From the NCBI GenBank assembly GCA_946811695.1, contig OX328124.1, forward strand, positions 84,128,793 through 84,192,792: a stretch of DNA of 64,000 bases, read 5' to 3'. The translations under genes and the position numbers were made by a program. Below are positions 47,359-59,625 of this stretch, piece after piece. The notes below the pieces were generated by a model. The model was not told the DNA's origin. It did not search any database and saw only the letters and a list, made by a program, of their open reading frames with translations. Origin of the DNA: Gonocerus acuteangulatus (taxonomy: Eukaryota; Arthropoda; Insecta; Hemiptera; Coreidae). Within the stretch, counting starts at the first letter, position 1. Each line of letters opens with the position of its first letter.

Positions 47359-48090
47359 AAACGTATAGAGAACATGCGGTAGGTAGGCCTGACCGGAACA
47401 CGTCCTGACTAACGAGTTGGGTTCAGGGGCCAGGAAGATGCCCTCCTATTTAGACGGGAAAATAGTGAAATAATCATCAATATAATTATGCTCGTGAATA
47501 GGCTTTGCATTTATCAACTTCCTAAGACTTTCTAAAGTCAAGTATATCGACAACAGCCAGAGAGAATACATTTTAATCGATATATTTACCTATTCTTATG
47601 AATAAGGTTCCCATATTTTTGGGGAGTGAAACCGGGACACATTAATATTGGATGGACATACGGGGGGGGGGGGGGAAGGAGTGGAATAAAAATGGAAAAA
47701 ATATGCATGTAACGGGAGTGAGTAATCTGCAACTCTAAATTGTTAGTCTACCCACTTTTTAAATTAAAAAAATAATTTTTGCTACATAATAAAATCACTT
47801 AGCCACATGGTTTTTGAAGGGCTGGCCGCTGACAGTCCTGTGCAAATATTTCCAGAGTTCGCTCACAGATTACAGTTAGAATACTTCTCACTTCGTTGTC
47901 ATTGTGCAAAGTAGTCTAAAATGTTGATTGTAGAAAAGTAAAATATTCGTAAAAGATTCTTAAAAATCATAAATTCCAACAACCATTTCCGTGACATTTA
48001 TAAAACCATGCGGGACACCGGGACAAGAGCAAAATACCGGGACGTATGGCAAGTCTACTTTTGAAGTATTATAAGTTAATATACAAATAA
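47359..48090. other. Spacer, nothing recognised
   Basis: Includes a 14-G run at about 47,661-47,674. Confidence 0.4.
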
Positions 48091-48091
48091 A

Positions 48092-48180
48092 AGGGAAAGC
48101 CCGACTCACAGAAACTGCATCATCTTAGCGCAGTTCCGTTCATATCTCTAGTGCTACTGGTAGAGGAATAGAAGCAGTTA
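48092..48180 (+). mobile_element. 5' fragment of DINE-like subfamily 2
   Basis: CCCGACTCACAGAAACTGCA, then TCTTAGCGCAGTTCCGTTCA, matches 39.55 kb with scattered changes, then similarity fades. Confidence 0.55.
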
Positions 48181-48953
48181 TTGGTATGGTTTGATCTTTC
48201 GTTAAAAATATAAAATATAATCTCAAAGAGAAGGAAGTTTAAACAACATACATTAAAATTATTATGAAAAAATAGTCTAGTACTTGAATAAACTATGAGT
48301 TCTGTAAATATTAATTCTAACTCGGATATCATCCCTGCAACTAAAACTCATGAAAGAAAAATAGAGCCTAAGGATAACACATTTATTCCAGTAGTATTCA
48401 TGCCGAGGAGGTAGTCAACCATTAAATTGACATAAAACTAGCTAATTTCCCCCCTCCATTCTTTTGAAGGTTGTATCAACCAAAAAAGAAAAAAAAGTTT
48501 TAGCTACACTTGGAAATATACTTTTTATCTTTTCCTTCAAGAAGAACTCACAAAGTTCCGAAGTTTTTAGAATAATTTCTTAAAAAGTTTTGAGATTCTA
48601 CCTAATTTAATTTAATTTTTCTTTCTCCTTCTTCTTTTTGAAGATTGAAGATATTCCAGACACTAAATAAATTATTCATTATACAAGAGAAGAAAAAAAT
48701 TGTTTATATTGTTAAATATAAATAGTTCAAATTTTGTATATGAACTCTTTCTAATTTTTTCAAAAAAATATTATTGGAATCAGCTGTTAATTAAAAATAT
48801 AAAAAGCTGTAAATTGATCTTTAATATGTTCTATCTAAAGTATTTAGTTATGTAGCTTTTGCGGGATGAACTATTTTACTGTAGAGATATTTTCTTATTT
48901 TAATTATATTCTATTTACATCATACATAAAATCTAATTATTATTACTTTTTCT

Positions 48954-48956
<3 letters not shown>
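48181..48956. other. AT-rich spacer, nothing recognised
   Basis: No supported feature. Confidence 0.4.
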
Positions 48957-49014
<58 letters not shown>

Positions 49015-49566
49015 TAAAATTATTGTAATGAATTTCAAAATAAATAAATAACCGCTGGACACAATTAATTTATTTAGCTTTTTCAGATGCAAATAACTAA
49101 TTTTCCCATACATACATTTTTGTTATATTGCAAGGAAACTCGGTGAACGTAGTGGGCATATAAAGAGAAACATGTCTTGTAAAAATAAACTAAATCGGTG
49201 AGTCTGAAAGGGGGGTTTACTCCCGACCTAAATTACTAATTTTAATTAAACTGGTCGTAATTTCTGTTGTATTGTAATGATACATGGCAAAGAGATAATA
49301 TGCGTTTTAGAAAGAAACCAAATTGGTTCGATAGAGGTTGAGGTTTACTATGTTAAAATGTTCAAATTGAATTAGGCCATCAAATCGGCTCGGGCATTGG
49401 TTGTAACTTCTACCACTAGGAGTGCTGGACATGGGCACTGTATCAGGTTTCTGCTGTTGATTACAAATATAAAAGAGCAAAATTATCCTTGTTTTATTCA
49501 TTCATGTGGATTATTTTTAACAAATTATTCATGAATGCAGTTTACTCTACCCAATGTATGAAGTGT
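48957..49566 (-). mobile_element. DINE-like subfamily 1, decayed 5' part
   Basis: On the minus strand it begins near CATTGGGTAGAGTAAACTGC (49560), passes AATAATTTGTTAAAAATAAT and one core unit with a GGAGTAAACCCCCC-like block, and ends in (TA)n at 48957-49012. The 3' hairpin end is absent. Confidence 0.6.
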
Positions 49567-49778
49567 AACATGCTCTGACGTGTGCACGTGCTGGGCGAGG
49601 AAATTTGTTAAATGACTTAAAAAAATTACGTATCCTATAACTATAACCACAGGTATTCACTATAGGGATGTGGAAATTGAAAGGGGAATAAGAAAGGGTA
49701 TAAGCCGGGTATATCCTGGAGGAGATGGAAGAGATAAGAGATAGGAGGAGTCCAAGCAGAATAAATGAATGTCCCTAC

Positions 49779-49870
49779 CCCATAGCGCCGACAATAGGAG
49801 GCCCTGGGTCGTTAGTTAAAATGAAAACTAGTTCTTGGTTGCGCATCTGCTCCATGCGCAGCGCTTCCAT
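49779..49870 (-). CDS. Candidate first coding exon, not recognised
   Basis: On the minus strand an ATG at 49870 opens a frame (MEALRMEQMRNQELVFILTN, then DPGPPIVGAMG) that stops right after a possible donor GTAGGG at 49778. It sits in a GC-rich island (about 49,740-50,080). Two plus-strand frames (65 and 69 codons) overlap, so the strand is uncertain. No family recognised. Confidence 0.25.
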
Positions 49871-50339
49871 TAGACCAATTGTCCCAGTTCGGATTTACTT
49901 GCATACGGAATCAGGGCATTAATCATTGGGCCTTGCTCCTGGGAGAGCGTGTGGCCGGCGCGGATGCAAATGAAGAAGGGAGGGGGGGGGGGGGAGGTTT
50001 TACCCCTAGCAGAGGAAACAATGCCTTCCGGACGGTAAATGGCCTCCGATCATGTTACAGTTTGTTTCCGTCCCCAGCACTACGGTAGCAACTCCAACTA
50101 GTTAATGTACTTCAGCTGCAGTTTGTTTGGATATATTGTCTCTGGGATTTGTAAATACTTCATACCGTTATGAGACTGTATACTTACCCTAGTTGTGCGA
50201 TATGGCCCCCATTATACTTAGAAACTTGATCGAGATGAAACGTTTCCGTAATATCAAGCATGTCGCTCCAGTGTATCTAGAGAGAATAATGTATGCCGGC
50301 GCCAATAATCTCTTATTAGTATAAATGGTCTTCCGACAT

Positions 50340-50440
50340 GCAATTATAAGTGGTAACCTATAGATAAACCGTCCCAAGAAACTATGTTGTGCATAAGTGG
50401 ACGATAAAATGTAAATAATTAAAATAAAAAAAAAATAAGA
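50340..50440 (+). mobile_element. SINE-B 3' fragment
   Basis: GTGGTAACCTATAGATAAAC, CGTCCCAAGAAACTATG, GTGGACGATAAAA and an A-rich tail match the end of SINE-B. CGTCC and GGACG can pair. Confidence 0.6.
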
Positions 50441-50954
50441 AAAATACAAAATGTCTATTATTCATGAATCGAATAAATCTCCTTATCTGGGAACAAATAA
50501 AAAACGAGTTGACAGCTCGTAGAAAACATAAAATGCAGCCTGTCCAGAAAAAAAAGTTAACGTCTTCGATAGTTTCTCATAAACCGAACGATATAAGGAT
50601 AAAAATTAGACACATTGGTGTTTCTCATAAAAATGATTCTTTATGTAACACCAATATTTGATGCTATAGAGAAAAAATAGACAGGTTATCGCTATAAAAC
50701 CCTAAAACCGTATTAGTTGGCTGATTTTTAATCTCTGAAATGTTCTTGAAGGATTTAGGGTCTTAGATACTTTATTTAAGGCATTAAAGGCTATTCTGAT
50801 GGGGGTTATAGTTGCGACAATTTACGACAAGCCGTATAGTGTACAATCCAATAGCAAAGACTCGAAACTGAAAAGCGAGATTTTTCTTATTCCATAGTTT
50901 GACATGGTAGGGACGATATATGCAAAGCATTTAGTTTCGATTTTGCTACATTTT
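50441..50954. other. Spacer, nothing recognised
   Basis: AT-rich with a 65-codon plus frame lacking motifs. Confidence 0.4.
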
Positions 50955-51895
50955 TAAAAATAAAAAAGAAAGGAGAAGGTTAAATTTAGTAAAGTACGTA
51001 GGATTTTTAAGAAATAGTAATTTTGTCATAAATGGTGAACAATTATTCATTTCCTATTAAAAAATCCGGGGGCGAGGTTAGCTCATTGGTAGAGCACTCG
51101 ACTAATGAACTGGAGGACCAGGTTCAAAACCCGAGCGCGCACTAAAGATTTTTTCTTCTAGTGCTGCCGTTCGAGGGTTGGATTTGGGGTCCCTAGGCTC
51201 ACCCAGCCTTTAATTAATTTAATTACTAATGGGTACCTTGGGTGCTAATGACTCTAGCAGTCGAAGCGGCCAAGGGGAAAATCAGGCGGCCGGAGCATAG
51301 TGTTGACCACGCTATCTCCCTAGTGTGCCGTACGGTCAAGAATCAGATACCTCTACAGTATCTGCCCCTCTGGGCCCTTGTGGCCTGTTACGGGACTGAT
51401 TTTTTTTTTTTTTTTTTTTTTTTATTAAAAAATCCGTCGAAAATCGGACATAAAATAGTTATTATTCAATAAATCGAAAAAAATACTACGTACTTTACTA
51501 TCAAATATCGTCAAAGCTGCAGTTACAATTTGAAGTTGATAGGGAAAAAATTGAAGACGCTAGAGTTTCGACCAATTTGAAAAACATAGTTTTGAGAAAA
51601 CGACTTTCAAGTTTAATGTTCTAAAATGTTCATTTCTTTCCTATTTAATTTCTTTTCATACTTTCTTCTAATAAAGATAAAAAAATGGGTTTCAATTTTG
51701 AAATATATTAAAGGGGGACCAATCGAAGCTCGCTCAAAAAATTATCTTCAAATCAGCACCGCGTTCACTCGGTATTGGGATTTCACTCGGGAAATCGTAT
51801 TTTTTGCCCATTTAAACATTTTTTCTTGACATAAATATAATTACTTGGGTATTATTTTTTATTAGTTAAGGGTTAATTTTAGCCCATAAAAAATT
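50955..51895 (-). repeat. Dispersed repeat F, copy 2, split by SINE-A
   Basis: Reverse complement of the repeat at 33.30-33.88 kb: AGTAAAGTACGTAGGATTTT at 50,990, ATACTACGTACTTTACTA at 51,485, GGACCAATCGAAGCTCGCTC at 51,717 and TTTCACTCGGGAAATCG at 51,781. The SINE at 51069-51422 interrupts the AGTACGTAGGA inverted pair. Confidence 0.7.
51069..51422 (+). mobile_element. SINE-A, full length with 14-bp TSD and T-rich 3' end
   Basis: Head GGGGCGAGGTTAGCTCATTG (A-box), GGTTCAAAACCC (B-box), body through CCTTTAATTAATTTAATTAC and CTCTACAGTATCTGCCCCTC, ending in CGGGACTGA and about 23 T. It is flanked by TATTAAAAAATCCG (51055-51068 and 51423-51436). The 3' tail is T rather than A on the tRNA-sense strand, which is odd for a typical SINE. 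Confidence 0.85.
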
Positions 51896-52763
51896 GTAAA
51901 AAAAAAGTTACTAGGTAATACCTATTACCCCTTAAGTGATGATTACATTAATACATGCAATGACTCATAAGAATGTCTCAATTAAAGATAATCTTGTCTG
52001 AATTTATGACGGATATGTCTTCTTGAGGGGAATAATATTATGTAGGCGGTTCTCCACTGCCATCGGAACGATTATACTTGAAAGCCATTTGGTTTGGAGC
52101 CAAGCTATCTGTTGGAACTAGAGAAGCAGTGGAGTACTACAGCCCATGACAGGCGGGCTCCTTGTCCAGCCTTCCTAGACAAAAGGTAACAGGAGACAAG
52201 GACATTTACTGGAAACCGACTGGAAGCTGTCCATTGTCTAACGTCCTAGCTACGGCGAGTGTATCTTCCGTCCGACGTCATGTCTAGTGTTTGTCGATAG
52301 AAGGGGGAAGGGGGTGTCCGGATCGTGTCGGTTCACTTATAGAGTACGTGTCAGAACTCCTCTATCTCAGACTTCAGATACTTGAGGTTAACAAATTTAT
52401 TGAAACAACATAACTGCCAGCTGTAGGAACTTGAAACTTTATTTCAACAATGGAGAGTATATTTTAAATGTTATCAATGCTGTTTGTACAGTAAAACAGT
52501 TCTGTTGACGTTAAATTTTCGAAATTAAATCACATCTCTTGCTCTTAATAATAACCAATACTCCTGTCAGTTGATTTCTTTTTAACCAAATATATACATT
52601 CATGCTTTATTAACAACTTTTTTAATACAAAAATCTCTTCATATTTGTAAAGATAAGTTAATTATCCCTACTAAACTATCAGTGAACAAAATTATTTTTT
52701 ATTGATTTCAAGTCATTTGGAAATATAATTTAAAAAAAAAAATATATAAACGTATGCAAGGGG
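51896..52763. other. Spacer with GC-richer patch
   Basis: About 52,040-52,400 is GC-richer and holds short interrupted frames on the plus strand, none recognised. Confidence 0.35.
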
Positions 52764-52827
52764 AACTTTTTTTTTTTTTAATATTTATTTTTGAGCATCT
52801 ATGTGCATCTAAGGCGTATCGCTCCAA
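52764..52827 (-). mobile_element. Decayed SINE-C tail unit
   Basis: Minus strand GGAGCGATACGCCTTAGATG ... GATGCTC then A-rich; GAGC and GCTC pair. Similar to the hairpin unit elsewhere but diverged. Confidence 0.35.
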
Positions 52828-53479
52828 AGAGTTATTGCAAATAGACATCAGTTACAATATTACATATATACATCTATAAACAAGCGGTATTATTCGTATA
52901 AATCTGGTTGATCAATTAGTTATAAATCGGATTACATAATGTTTCATATTCATGCATTACATATTCTTTACAGTTTACCAAATGACGTAATAGCTTTCTT
53001 TTGTGTACAAAAAAAAAAAAAGTTGAAAGTAGGGGGGGGGGGTTGAATGTGTGAAATTTTTCCATACATATTAATAATTATTAGAAGGGGGGAACTAAAC
53101 AAACCCTTTGGCATAATTGATTATTTCTTTCCTAATTGTATTTTATTTATGGACATCCATGTTATATACTTGAATTGGCTTAGCGGTTGAAAGTTGTTAT
53201 ATTTTTTTCAATTTACACCAAGAAATTCCAACAAGAGAAATATGCTTTAATACGTCAATATTATTGACAATGAGCTAAAGAGCTCATTGAGATTTAAAGT
53301 AACCTTTTTTTCTCTCTCTAAAATTGTTATATATTTGCAAGAACTTGCAAATATATGCAAACTGACTATAAACAAAAACAATATGAGGAGAAAAAAAAAC
53401 TGGACTTAGGTGCATTGGCATAAAAGAGTTATAACAGAATATGCTTTAGTAGAAAAATGAAATAGGCCTGATTGAAATA
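52828..53479. other. AT-rich spacer, nothing recognised
   Basis: No supported feature. Confidence 0.4.
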
Positions 53480-53722
53480 CTATATATATTCACTGATTGA
53501 AATACTATATTTCACGCTACATAGCGCTTTCGAGTGAAGGTCATCTTCAGACCTGGGGGACTGTGTCTGTGCACTCCTGTGACTCAGGGGTCTTCTGCGA
53601 GAGCCACTCGAGTGTAAGGACGCAAGATTGGCTGCATTCAATGCAACGTGCATTTCGTCAATTGAAGTCCACCTTTGGAAATTCCCTATAAATCTTAAAT
53701 ATTTATTTTGCAATATTTCCAA
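53480..53722 (-). pseudogene. Possible end of a non-LTR reverse transcriptase ORF
   Basis: The minus-strand frame starts MEILQNKYLRFIGNFQRWTS, then IDEMHVALNA. The pattern LQNKYLR.I...... (D/E).(L/M)H..L resembles the segment after the reverse transcriptase palm in Jockey-like ORF2. It is followed on the same strand by CTGAAGATGACC and GAAAGCGCT, a word pair often seen downstream of invertebrate retroelements. Only about 45 residues fit, so the call is tentative. Confidence 0.4.
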
Positions 53723-54501
53723 TGTTTGTACTTAACAAATAATTGGTCTAATATATTAATCATAAATAGTTTTTTATTTAGAAGATTAAAATGCGACTTT
53801 TTTTGTTTAACACAATTAATTGGAATACTGTTTGTGAGGATCATAAAGCTTTGATAACTTGACGATAATTGTCAAGTAACAAAGCATTAACATTATCAAT
53901 TATTGATAAGAGTGGTAAAAATGAATTTACCGTCTAAGTGGAATTCAAGATATTTTTCAGATGTTGACTTGGATAATGTTGGGGCATTGACGTTAACAAT
54001 GTAATTTAATAAAAGCCAGCGCCAGTGGAAAACAATACTTCTGACATATTTTTTACAATTCTCTGATTCTACGCGCCCATGCGTTGGACTCAGCAATTAT
54101 CGTTCCCAAATCACTTACATCATACATCTCTAAGCTGACAACATATACTTATATAGTGTTATTTTTATATATTGAGGTCCTATAGCGATGCATTCATTGC
54201 TCAATGCACTCAAATATTCTAAATGTGAAGGTATCCTACATCCCTACTATGTACTATAAAATGTACAAATTATGCTATTTATTTCGGATGAGAAGTATTA
54301 CAGATGAAATTGGAATCTGTAGCACCTACCAGACGTGCTGTCTCACTGTCAGTAGGTAGGTATAACCTGCAAGCGCCCTTCTCGCAACCCCTATTAGTGG
54401 CATGCTTTTCTGTTTGGACAGATGCACAAATATGCCAACCTAAACAAACGAATTTTAAAAAGGTTTTATGTTAATCTGGCAATTGGTGGCGGCCAAAGCT
54501 G
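53723..54501. other. Spacer, nothing recognised
   Basis: No supported feature. Confidence 0.4.
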
Positions 54502-54753
54502 TCAGTCCTCAGAAAAACTGACGTGTGAGGAATATTTGAGAATTGGCCCTGGTTCAGTTTCCGTCTCTCCTATCAGCCTTTTCCCCCATGTCCGGGAGTA
54601 GCCTTCCGTCCTTTTTCTAGGACTAAAAATGCCTTTGAGTCTCTTCATTTTTCCCCGCATATTCTTTTCGAAAGGTAACACGTCTATTTTTGTAAAGGAA
54701 GAGAGCGTTTTAAAAATAATGCACGCCCTACAGGAGTGAGGTTTGGCTGTCAT
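54502..54753 (-). CDS. Hypothetical 83-codon frame, basic middle part
   Basis: An ATG-started minus frame with protein-like composition: a basic stretch (MRGKMKRLKGIFSPRKRTEG), then YSRTWGKRLIGETETEPGP and an acidic end (SFSED). A good acceptor context (CTCTCTTCCTTTACAAAAATAG on this strand, written here as two words CTCTCTTCC and TTTACAAAAATAG) lies about 60 bases inside, so the real exon may begin after it and the frame may be a terminal exon. No domain recognised. Confidence 0.3.
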   Translation of the reverse strand: MTAKPHSCRACIIFKTLSSFTKIDVLPFEKNMRGKMKRLKGIFSPRKRTEGYSRTWGKRLIGETETEPGPILKYSSHVSFSED

Positions 54754-55084
54754 ATTAGAAATCTTACTTACTTAGAGGCGGCCGGGTCTCGAGATTTTTT
54801 TTCTTCTCCTTCGTCTTTCTCAAGTTAAGAAAGGCCTACTGTAATCACCGCATCCTCTTTACGTCTCATTAGTTCTCTTTTCAATGCTCTTCTTTATTTT
54901 AAGAGATAAAAAAAACTGTTATCTTAGACTGTACTTCCTTGTTTTCAAAATATCAAACCATTCTTTCAAATATAATCAGTATATTCTTTAAAAACCTCTT
55001 ATTTTTTATTCTTTCTTTTGAGATAAATTACTGGGATCTGATCCCAGAATCTCCTGTTTTACGGTCGAGTAGGTTGCCAATTAT
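54754..55084. other. Spacer with tRNA-like remnant
   Basis: On the minus strand TTGGCAACCTACTCGACCGT ... TGGGATCAGATCCCA (about 55030-55085) resembles tRNA A- and B-box regions and may be the head of repeat E as a SINE. Confidence 0.3.
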
Positions 55085-55480
55085 ATATCAGGACCTTGGA
55101 AGAGAAAGGGCGAATCTGAAAAATCGACTTCTTTTTATTTTATTTTTTTCTGAGCCAGAAAAATATAGGTAACGCAAGGCTTCGTCTCGTTTTTCTGGTT
55201 CGCCTTTAGGTCTCTCTCTGTTTTAAGTTAAAGTGAATAGCACCATCATCTATGAAAAAATTTATGTACAATTTCAAGGGCGAACCGTGGGAATAAAACT
55301 CCCATCCTAGCATTTTCTTACTTCTAAATCGTGTAAATTACAATTAGAACATTGAATTTTAATTGCATACTTTTTCATTCAGGATTATGAATCAGCATTC
55401 CATAGAGTAAACATTCGCCTTATGCTATCCTTTTAGAACTTTGACTTCGATTCCCTAACATCCGGATTTCGTATATGATA
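55085..55480 (+). repeat. Dispersed repeat E, copy 2
   Basis: Same word order as 30.23-30.92 kb but without the inserted element: CAGGACCTTGGAAGAG, GGGCGAATCT, ACCATCATCTATGAAAA, TTTCAAGGGCGAACC, ATCCTAGCATTTT, AGAACTTTGACTTCGATT, CATCCGGATTTCGT. Confidence 0.65.
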
Positions 55481-56863
55481 ATACGGCTAATTAAATTATC
55501 CAAGGAGCCAAATATATGCTTGTCTCATTGCTGGGGCTTCATTGGTCTTGTTTCACCAAGAATCTTCATTTTCGAGGGCACCATATTTCATCAGTGTTTA
55601 TATCTCAGTAAAGAGTAACCAAAAATGCAAGTTACAGGAAATTCAATCAAAATGGAGAACTGGCCATAAGCCAAGCCATTTGGCTAAAAACTATTGTTTA
55701 TTATATAATCGTATTGATAAACGTAACCCTTAATTTAGGGCCCAACCTTTCGGTAATTCTTTCAAATTGTCATGGAGTGAATATCAATGGCATAAGAAAT
55801 AATGAGTAACAAATATTAAACTTCATTTCAATTGTCGCCCCTTTTCCTTTCATTTTTATCTTTTACAACCACTCAACTATAGATCAAAGAATGTTTTTTT
55901 TTTTAATTGGACAAAGAAGTAGTTTTTGATACAATTCAAGACCTGTCCACAAATCCTGTTAAATTTAAACTTCATAATTAAAATAAAATTATTCCTAAAA
56001 GAATCAAGTCAATAGATATAAACAAATTAATACATTCTCATTATCCCTCATCCATATTAAGATTATTATGAAGTGGTCTATGGTAATCTTGGTGCTATGG
56101 TTTATTTCATAGTAATAAAAAAAAAATAGTTGGAACTATGGAATCCAACAAAATAAACTTATTGAAAAAAATAAAACAATCCAACGTCATAAGTGAATCA
56201 TTACAAGGCCAATGTAAAGAAGAAAATCCCCCGCAATGCTCTCACCTATAAACTGGGAATACATACAAAGTATAGATCGATATATTGTCTGCGTGCCAAT
56301 AGACAATCCTGTTATCTTTATGCTACTTGTAATACCCCATATTACACAACTGAAAGTTTCACAAGTTGCATGAAACATTATATCGGTAGATTGGAGTTTG
56401 GACTTGTCTCAACAATCAGTATTTGCTGGTCATATGTAACAAACAATAAAAGACATTTTTAGAGACAAGTACAAAATATTAAAATGTTGTTCGATGTATG
56501 ACCCACTGAAAAATGGCATGAAGGTTGGTAGGTCCTCCTAGGGCATGAGTGGCGATTCTCCAAAGCTTGCCACTCGTTTAATAGTGGATCTCAATTGAAA
56601 ATATTTTTAAGGAAGATCTGAAATAAATAGTAAATTATGATTTCATAAAATTGAAAATAAAAAATAAGGAACTATATTTTAAAAAATAAAAATAAATAAT
56701 GAATAGTTTAACGAATTGAAAGTTTAGCGAATAGGAAATCATACTTTCTAGAGCATTAATTTATTTGATATACAATTCATACAGTTATGGTGTTAAAACA
56801 CAAAGAGAAAAGAGAAAATGGGAGAAGAGAAACTTTGAGGAAAATTATAATGTATGCATCCCA

Positions 56864-56914
<51 letters not shown>

Positions 56915-57158
56915 GTACAAGTTTACTTTCAATCAAATTATTATGAACTTATCTTTATTATTATTTTTTAATGCTTTGGCTCGGCTAATCTTTTTCATAT
57001 TTCTATTTTCGATGTTGAACTTTATTGATTTACTCTACGTTCTAATTCATCTCTAGAACGCTAGAAAAATTGTTTCTGCTTGCTTAGCTTATTATATGTA
57101 TGATAATGAATGATGATACTCGGGGTGGACTTAGACCATAGAAAAGCTGATTTTCTAA

Positions 57159-57195
<37 letters not shown>

Positions 57196-57585
57196 TTGCC
57201 TTAAAATGGTTAAAAATAAATAAAAAGTCTAATTGAGATTTCGCTCCTTATTCAAAGCATGGCTTATTATAATTATAAATTCAAAGCCTCATGTCAGTAT
57301 ACATTACAAGGATTTATTGTACAGCAATGTCCGCAAATTTCAATTTATCATGGCAAAAAAAAAAAAAAAAAAAAAACATTCCAAGATTATCCCGGAAGTT
57401 CAAGATCGTATATGGAGTTATTAATTGTTTTTTGGCATGAAATTAGAAAATTATTTTCAATTTCGGTGAGGAGTAGATAAAGCAGTCCACTCTTCGTTTG
57501 CAAGTACTTTATTTTATATTTCACAACCGACCTGTTTCCTATTTCCATCCTCTCAATGGATCCAGGAACATCAAGAAACAAGAAA
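55481..57585. other. AT-rich spacer with A homopolymers
   Basis: Long A runs at about 56864-56911, 57162-57191 and 57354-57376 may mark retroposon tails, but I could not define bodies. Frames crossing them are lysine artefacts. Confidence 0.4.
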
Positions 57586-57632
57586 ATCCCCTGAAGAGGT
57601 GCGATGAAAGCAAGAATGGTTTCGGGCGTAAA
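57586..57632 (+). ncRNA. Degenerate hammerhead-like motif
   Basis: TCCCCTGAAGAGGTGCGATG is very close to the 21.05-kb motif, but the GAAAC box is lost (GGTTTCGGGC follows). Inactive if real. Confidence 0.4.
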
Positions 57633-58504
57633 TTACAAAATACAGTAGAAGAAAATGTATATTAGGTCATCTTAAAATATATGTAGTATGTAGCAAGAAA
57701 GAGAGAGTTACTGTAAGTGGTCAGTAACTTTATTGGTGTAATTCAAGAGGCTAGAAATCACAATATTGCTAAATTCGATGCACCGTAAACAGATAAAAAC
57801 CGCTCCTATTGTGGATGGTGAATGTTTCGTGCAATACAACGTTTCTAGATAAAATTTATTATTAACGTAAATATAATTAACTGAATTACTATATACATCA
57901 AGAAGCAAAATTTTCTAAAAAAAAAAACTCCACATGAAAACGGTGCAGTGTTTACTGGCACGTCAGCGATCAAGATAATGAATAATACATGATATGGAAA
58001 AAACGTAAAATGCTGATATGTTGAGAGGATGGTGGAATGCAAGTATATTCCGCCTTTTTCATTCGAAACGAATAAAAATCCAAGTACACTTTCACAAATG
58101 CACCTGCACCCTGATGATTATTATTACTTTTGAAAGGGGCGGAGAAGTGCAGTTAGCTATTATCATCTCATCACGGGAGTATTGCAGGAAGAAACTTATA
58201 CTTGCTGATTTCGACGTGCCTCTATTTTTTTTCAAGTCCAACCGGTTTTGTGTAATTCTAGATTGACGCATTTTCCCCTTTCATCGCGTCCCGGAGTGCA
58301 TTGACTCGGAAACCTGAACCTTTAATAGACCGCGGAAGCCCCTAAAACGAGGCATATATACATTACACACCGCTCACTTTTAATGAACCTTTGGGAATAA
58401 TGTCTTTAAGTGCTTGAGTTCCAATAATTTGTTTTCAACAACAATGATTTTAATAATTTAAACTTTAAGGGTAAATGGAATATTCGGGCCAAATTCTTGC
58501 GAGA
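57633..58504. other. Spacer, nothing recognised
   Basis: An 82-codon plus frame without ATG (58018-58266) is not recognised. Confidence 0.35.
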
Positions 58505-58700
58505 AGACACGACAGCCATGATGCTATAGCGTGGACACGTCCTAATGTTATGGGATCGATTCCCATTTCAAGATCGCGGCTTTTCTTTAAAGAAAAGAAT
58601 ATCTATTAGCTCTATCCTGGTTAGAAAAGGTTGCTAACCTGTAAATAAACAAACCTAAAAATTTGACATATGTACAAATCGTCGTTAAGATTTAGAAAAC
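58505..58700 (+). mobile_element. SINE-B, diverged
   Basis: GGGATCGATTCCCATTT (B-box), TTTTCTTTAAAGAAAAGAA, TATCCTGGTTAGAAAAGG, TTGCTAACCTGTAAATAA and ATCGTCGTTAAGAT follow the SINE-B order. Confidence 0.7.
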
Positions 58701-59277
58701 AATTTTTCCCTAAACAGTGGAAGTGGAAATAAAAAAAAAAAAACAATTAAGGCGTCTAGAATCAAAACAAGACTCATCATTGAAACCAATGTGTTCAAAA
58801 AACACCAAAAACCGAACAAGCCTTATGTTTAATTTAATAAATGTGTTTTTGAGGAATTTGAGAAGTTTATCTTTTATATTGTCTATTTTGAAGGAATTTT
58901 ATTTTTTATGTGTCTTACTTAAAATTCACTAAGTTTTAAAATTCACTGATGTATGTCTTATTATGAAGCCAACTTTCCACTTCAGCATTAAAAAAACAGC
59001 ATCATCTATTGAGTTTTGAACATCCTTTTCTTTACCAGTATATAGAGGACATTTTGAACTTTTAGCTGTTATCTCAAAATCGCAAAAATAGTGGTGTGTC
59101 TTGTTTTGATTCTAGACAACTTTTAGATTGGCAAATATTAATGGAAGCCATATTTTCAAAAGTACTATAGAAATGTTAGAACCCATTTCGTTTAACGTAT
59201 TTTGAAGCAAAAATCTTATCTTACCCACTTGATGCCAAAAATTTAAGTTAACCTCAAATAGGTTCATCAGGAGAGGA
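58701..59277. other. AT-rich spacer, nothing recognised
   Basis: No supported feature. Confidence 0.4.
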
Positions 59278-59362
59278 GGGGTCTCCCAGTAGTCTAGTGG
59301 CTAGCGCCTTACATTCATATGCGAGATATGATGGGTTCGATTCCCACCGGCGCACACTGGGC
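59278..59362 (+). mobile_element. SINE-C tRNA-like head
   Basis: GGGTCTCCCAGTAGTCTAGT (A-box side) and GATGGGTTCGATTCCCACC (B-box), without the SINE body. Acceptor-stem ends do not pair, so it is not a tRNA gene. It lies about 260 bp upstream of the start of the candidate gene at 59.63 kb. Confidence 0.55.
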
Positions 59363-59625
59363 AAAACCACTACTTTACGGCGACAAAAGTCGAAAATGTG
59401 ATATCGTCGTAGAAAGTCAATTTACGTGTCAAAACGTGCTCAAGTCTTCTATTCGTTGAAATCAGAACATTTTTTTTATCTAGTTTAACCCAAACCTGTT
59501 TAAAACAATAAGGAAGGCAACCATTGCTAATCACTTGCTCTTCCTCTGCTTAGTCTTGTTCCAACTACGGTCTTTGTAAGGTGTGTTTTAAAAATTGTGT
59601 GCAAATTTTATAAATTCTTTCCACA

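Noticed and set aside
51069..51145. tRNA gene at the start of SINE-A
   Set aside because: It is the SINE head: TSDs enclose it together with 280 bp of SINE body, and the same head occurs at 26.6 and 43.3 kb.
56765..57056. Frames around the A run at 56.86 kb
   Set aside because: Lysine runs from poly(A); no other support.
59278..59362. tRNA gene
   Set aside because: A- and B-box-like words are present but the acceptor ends do not pair and the sequence matches the SINE-C head.
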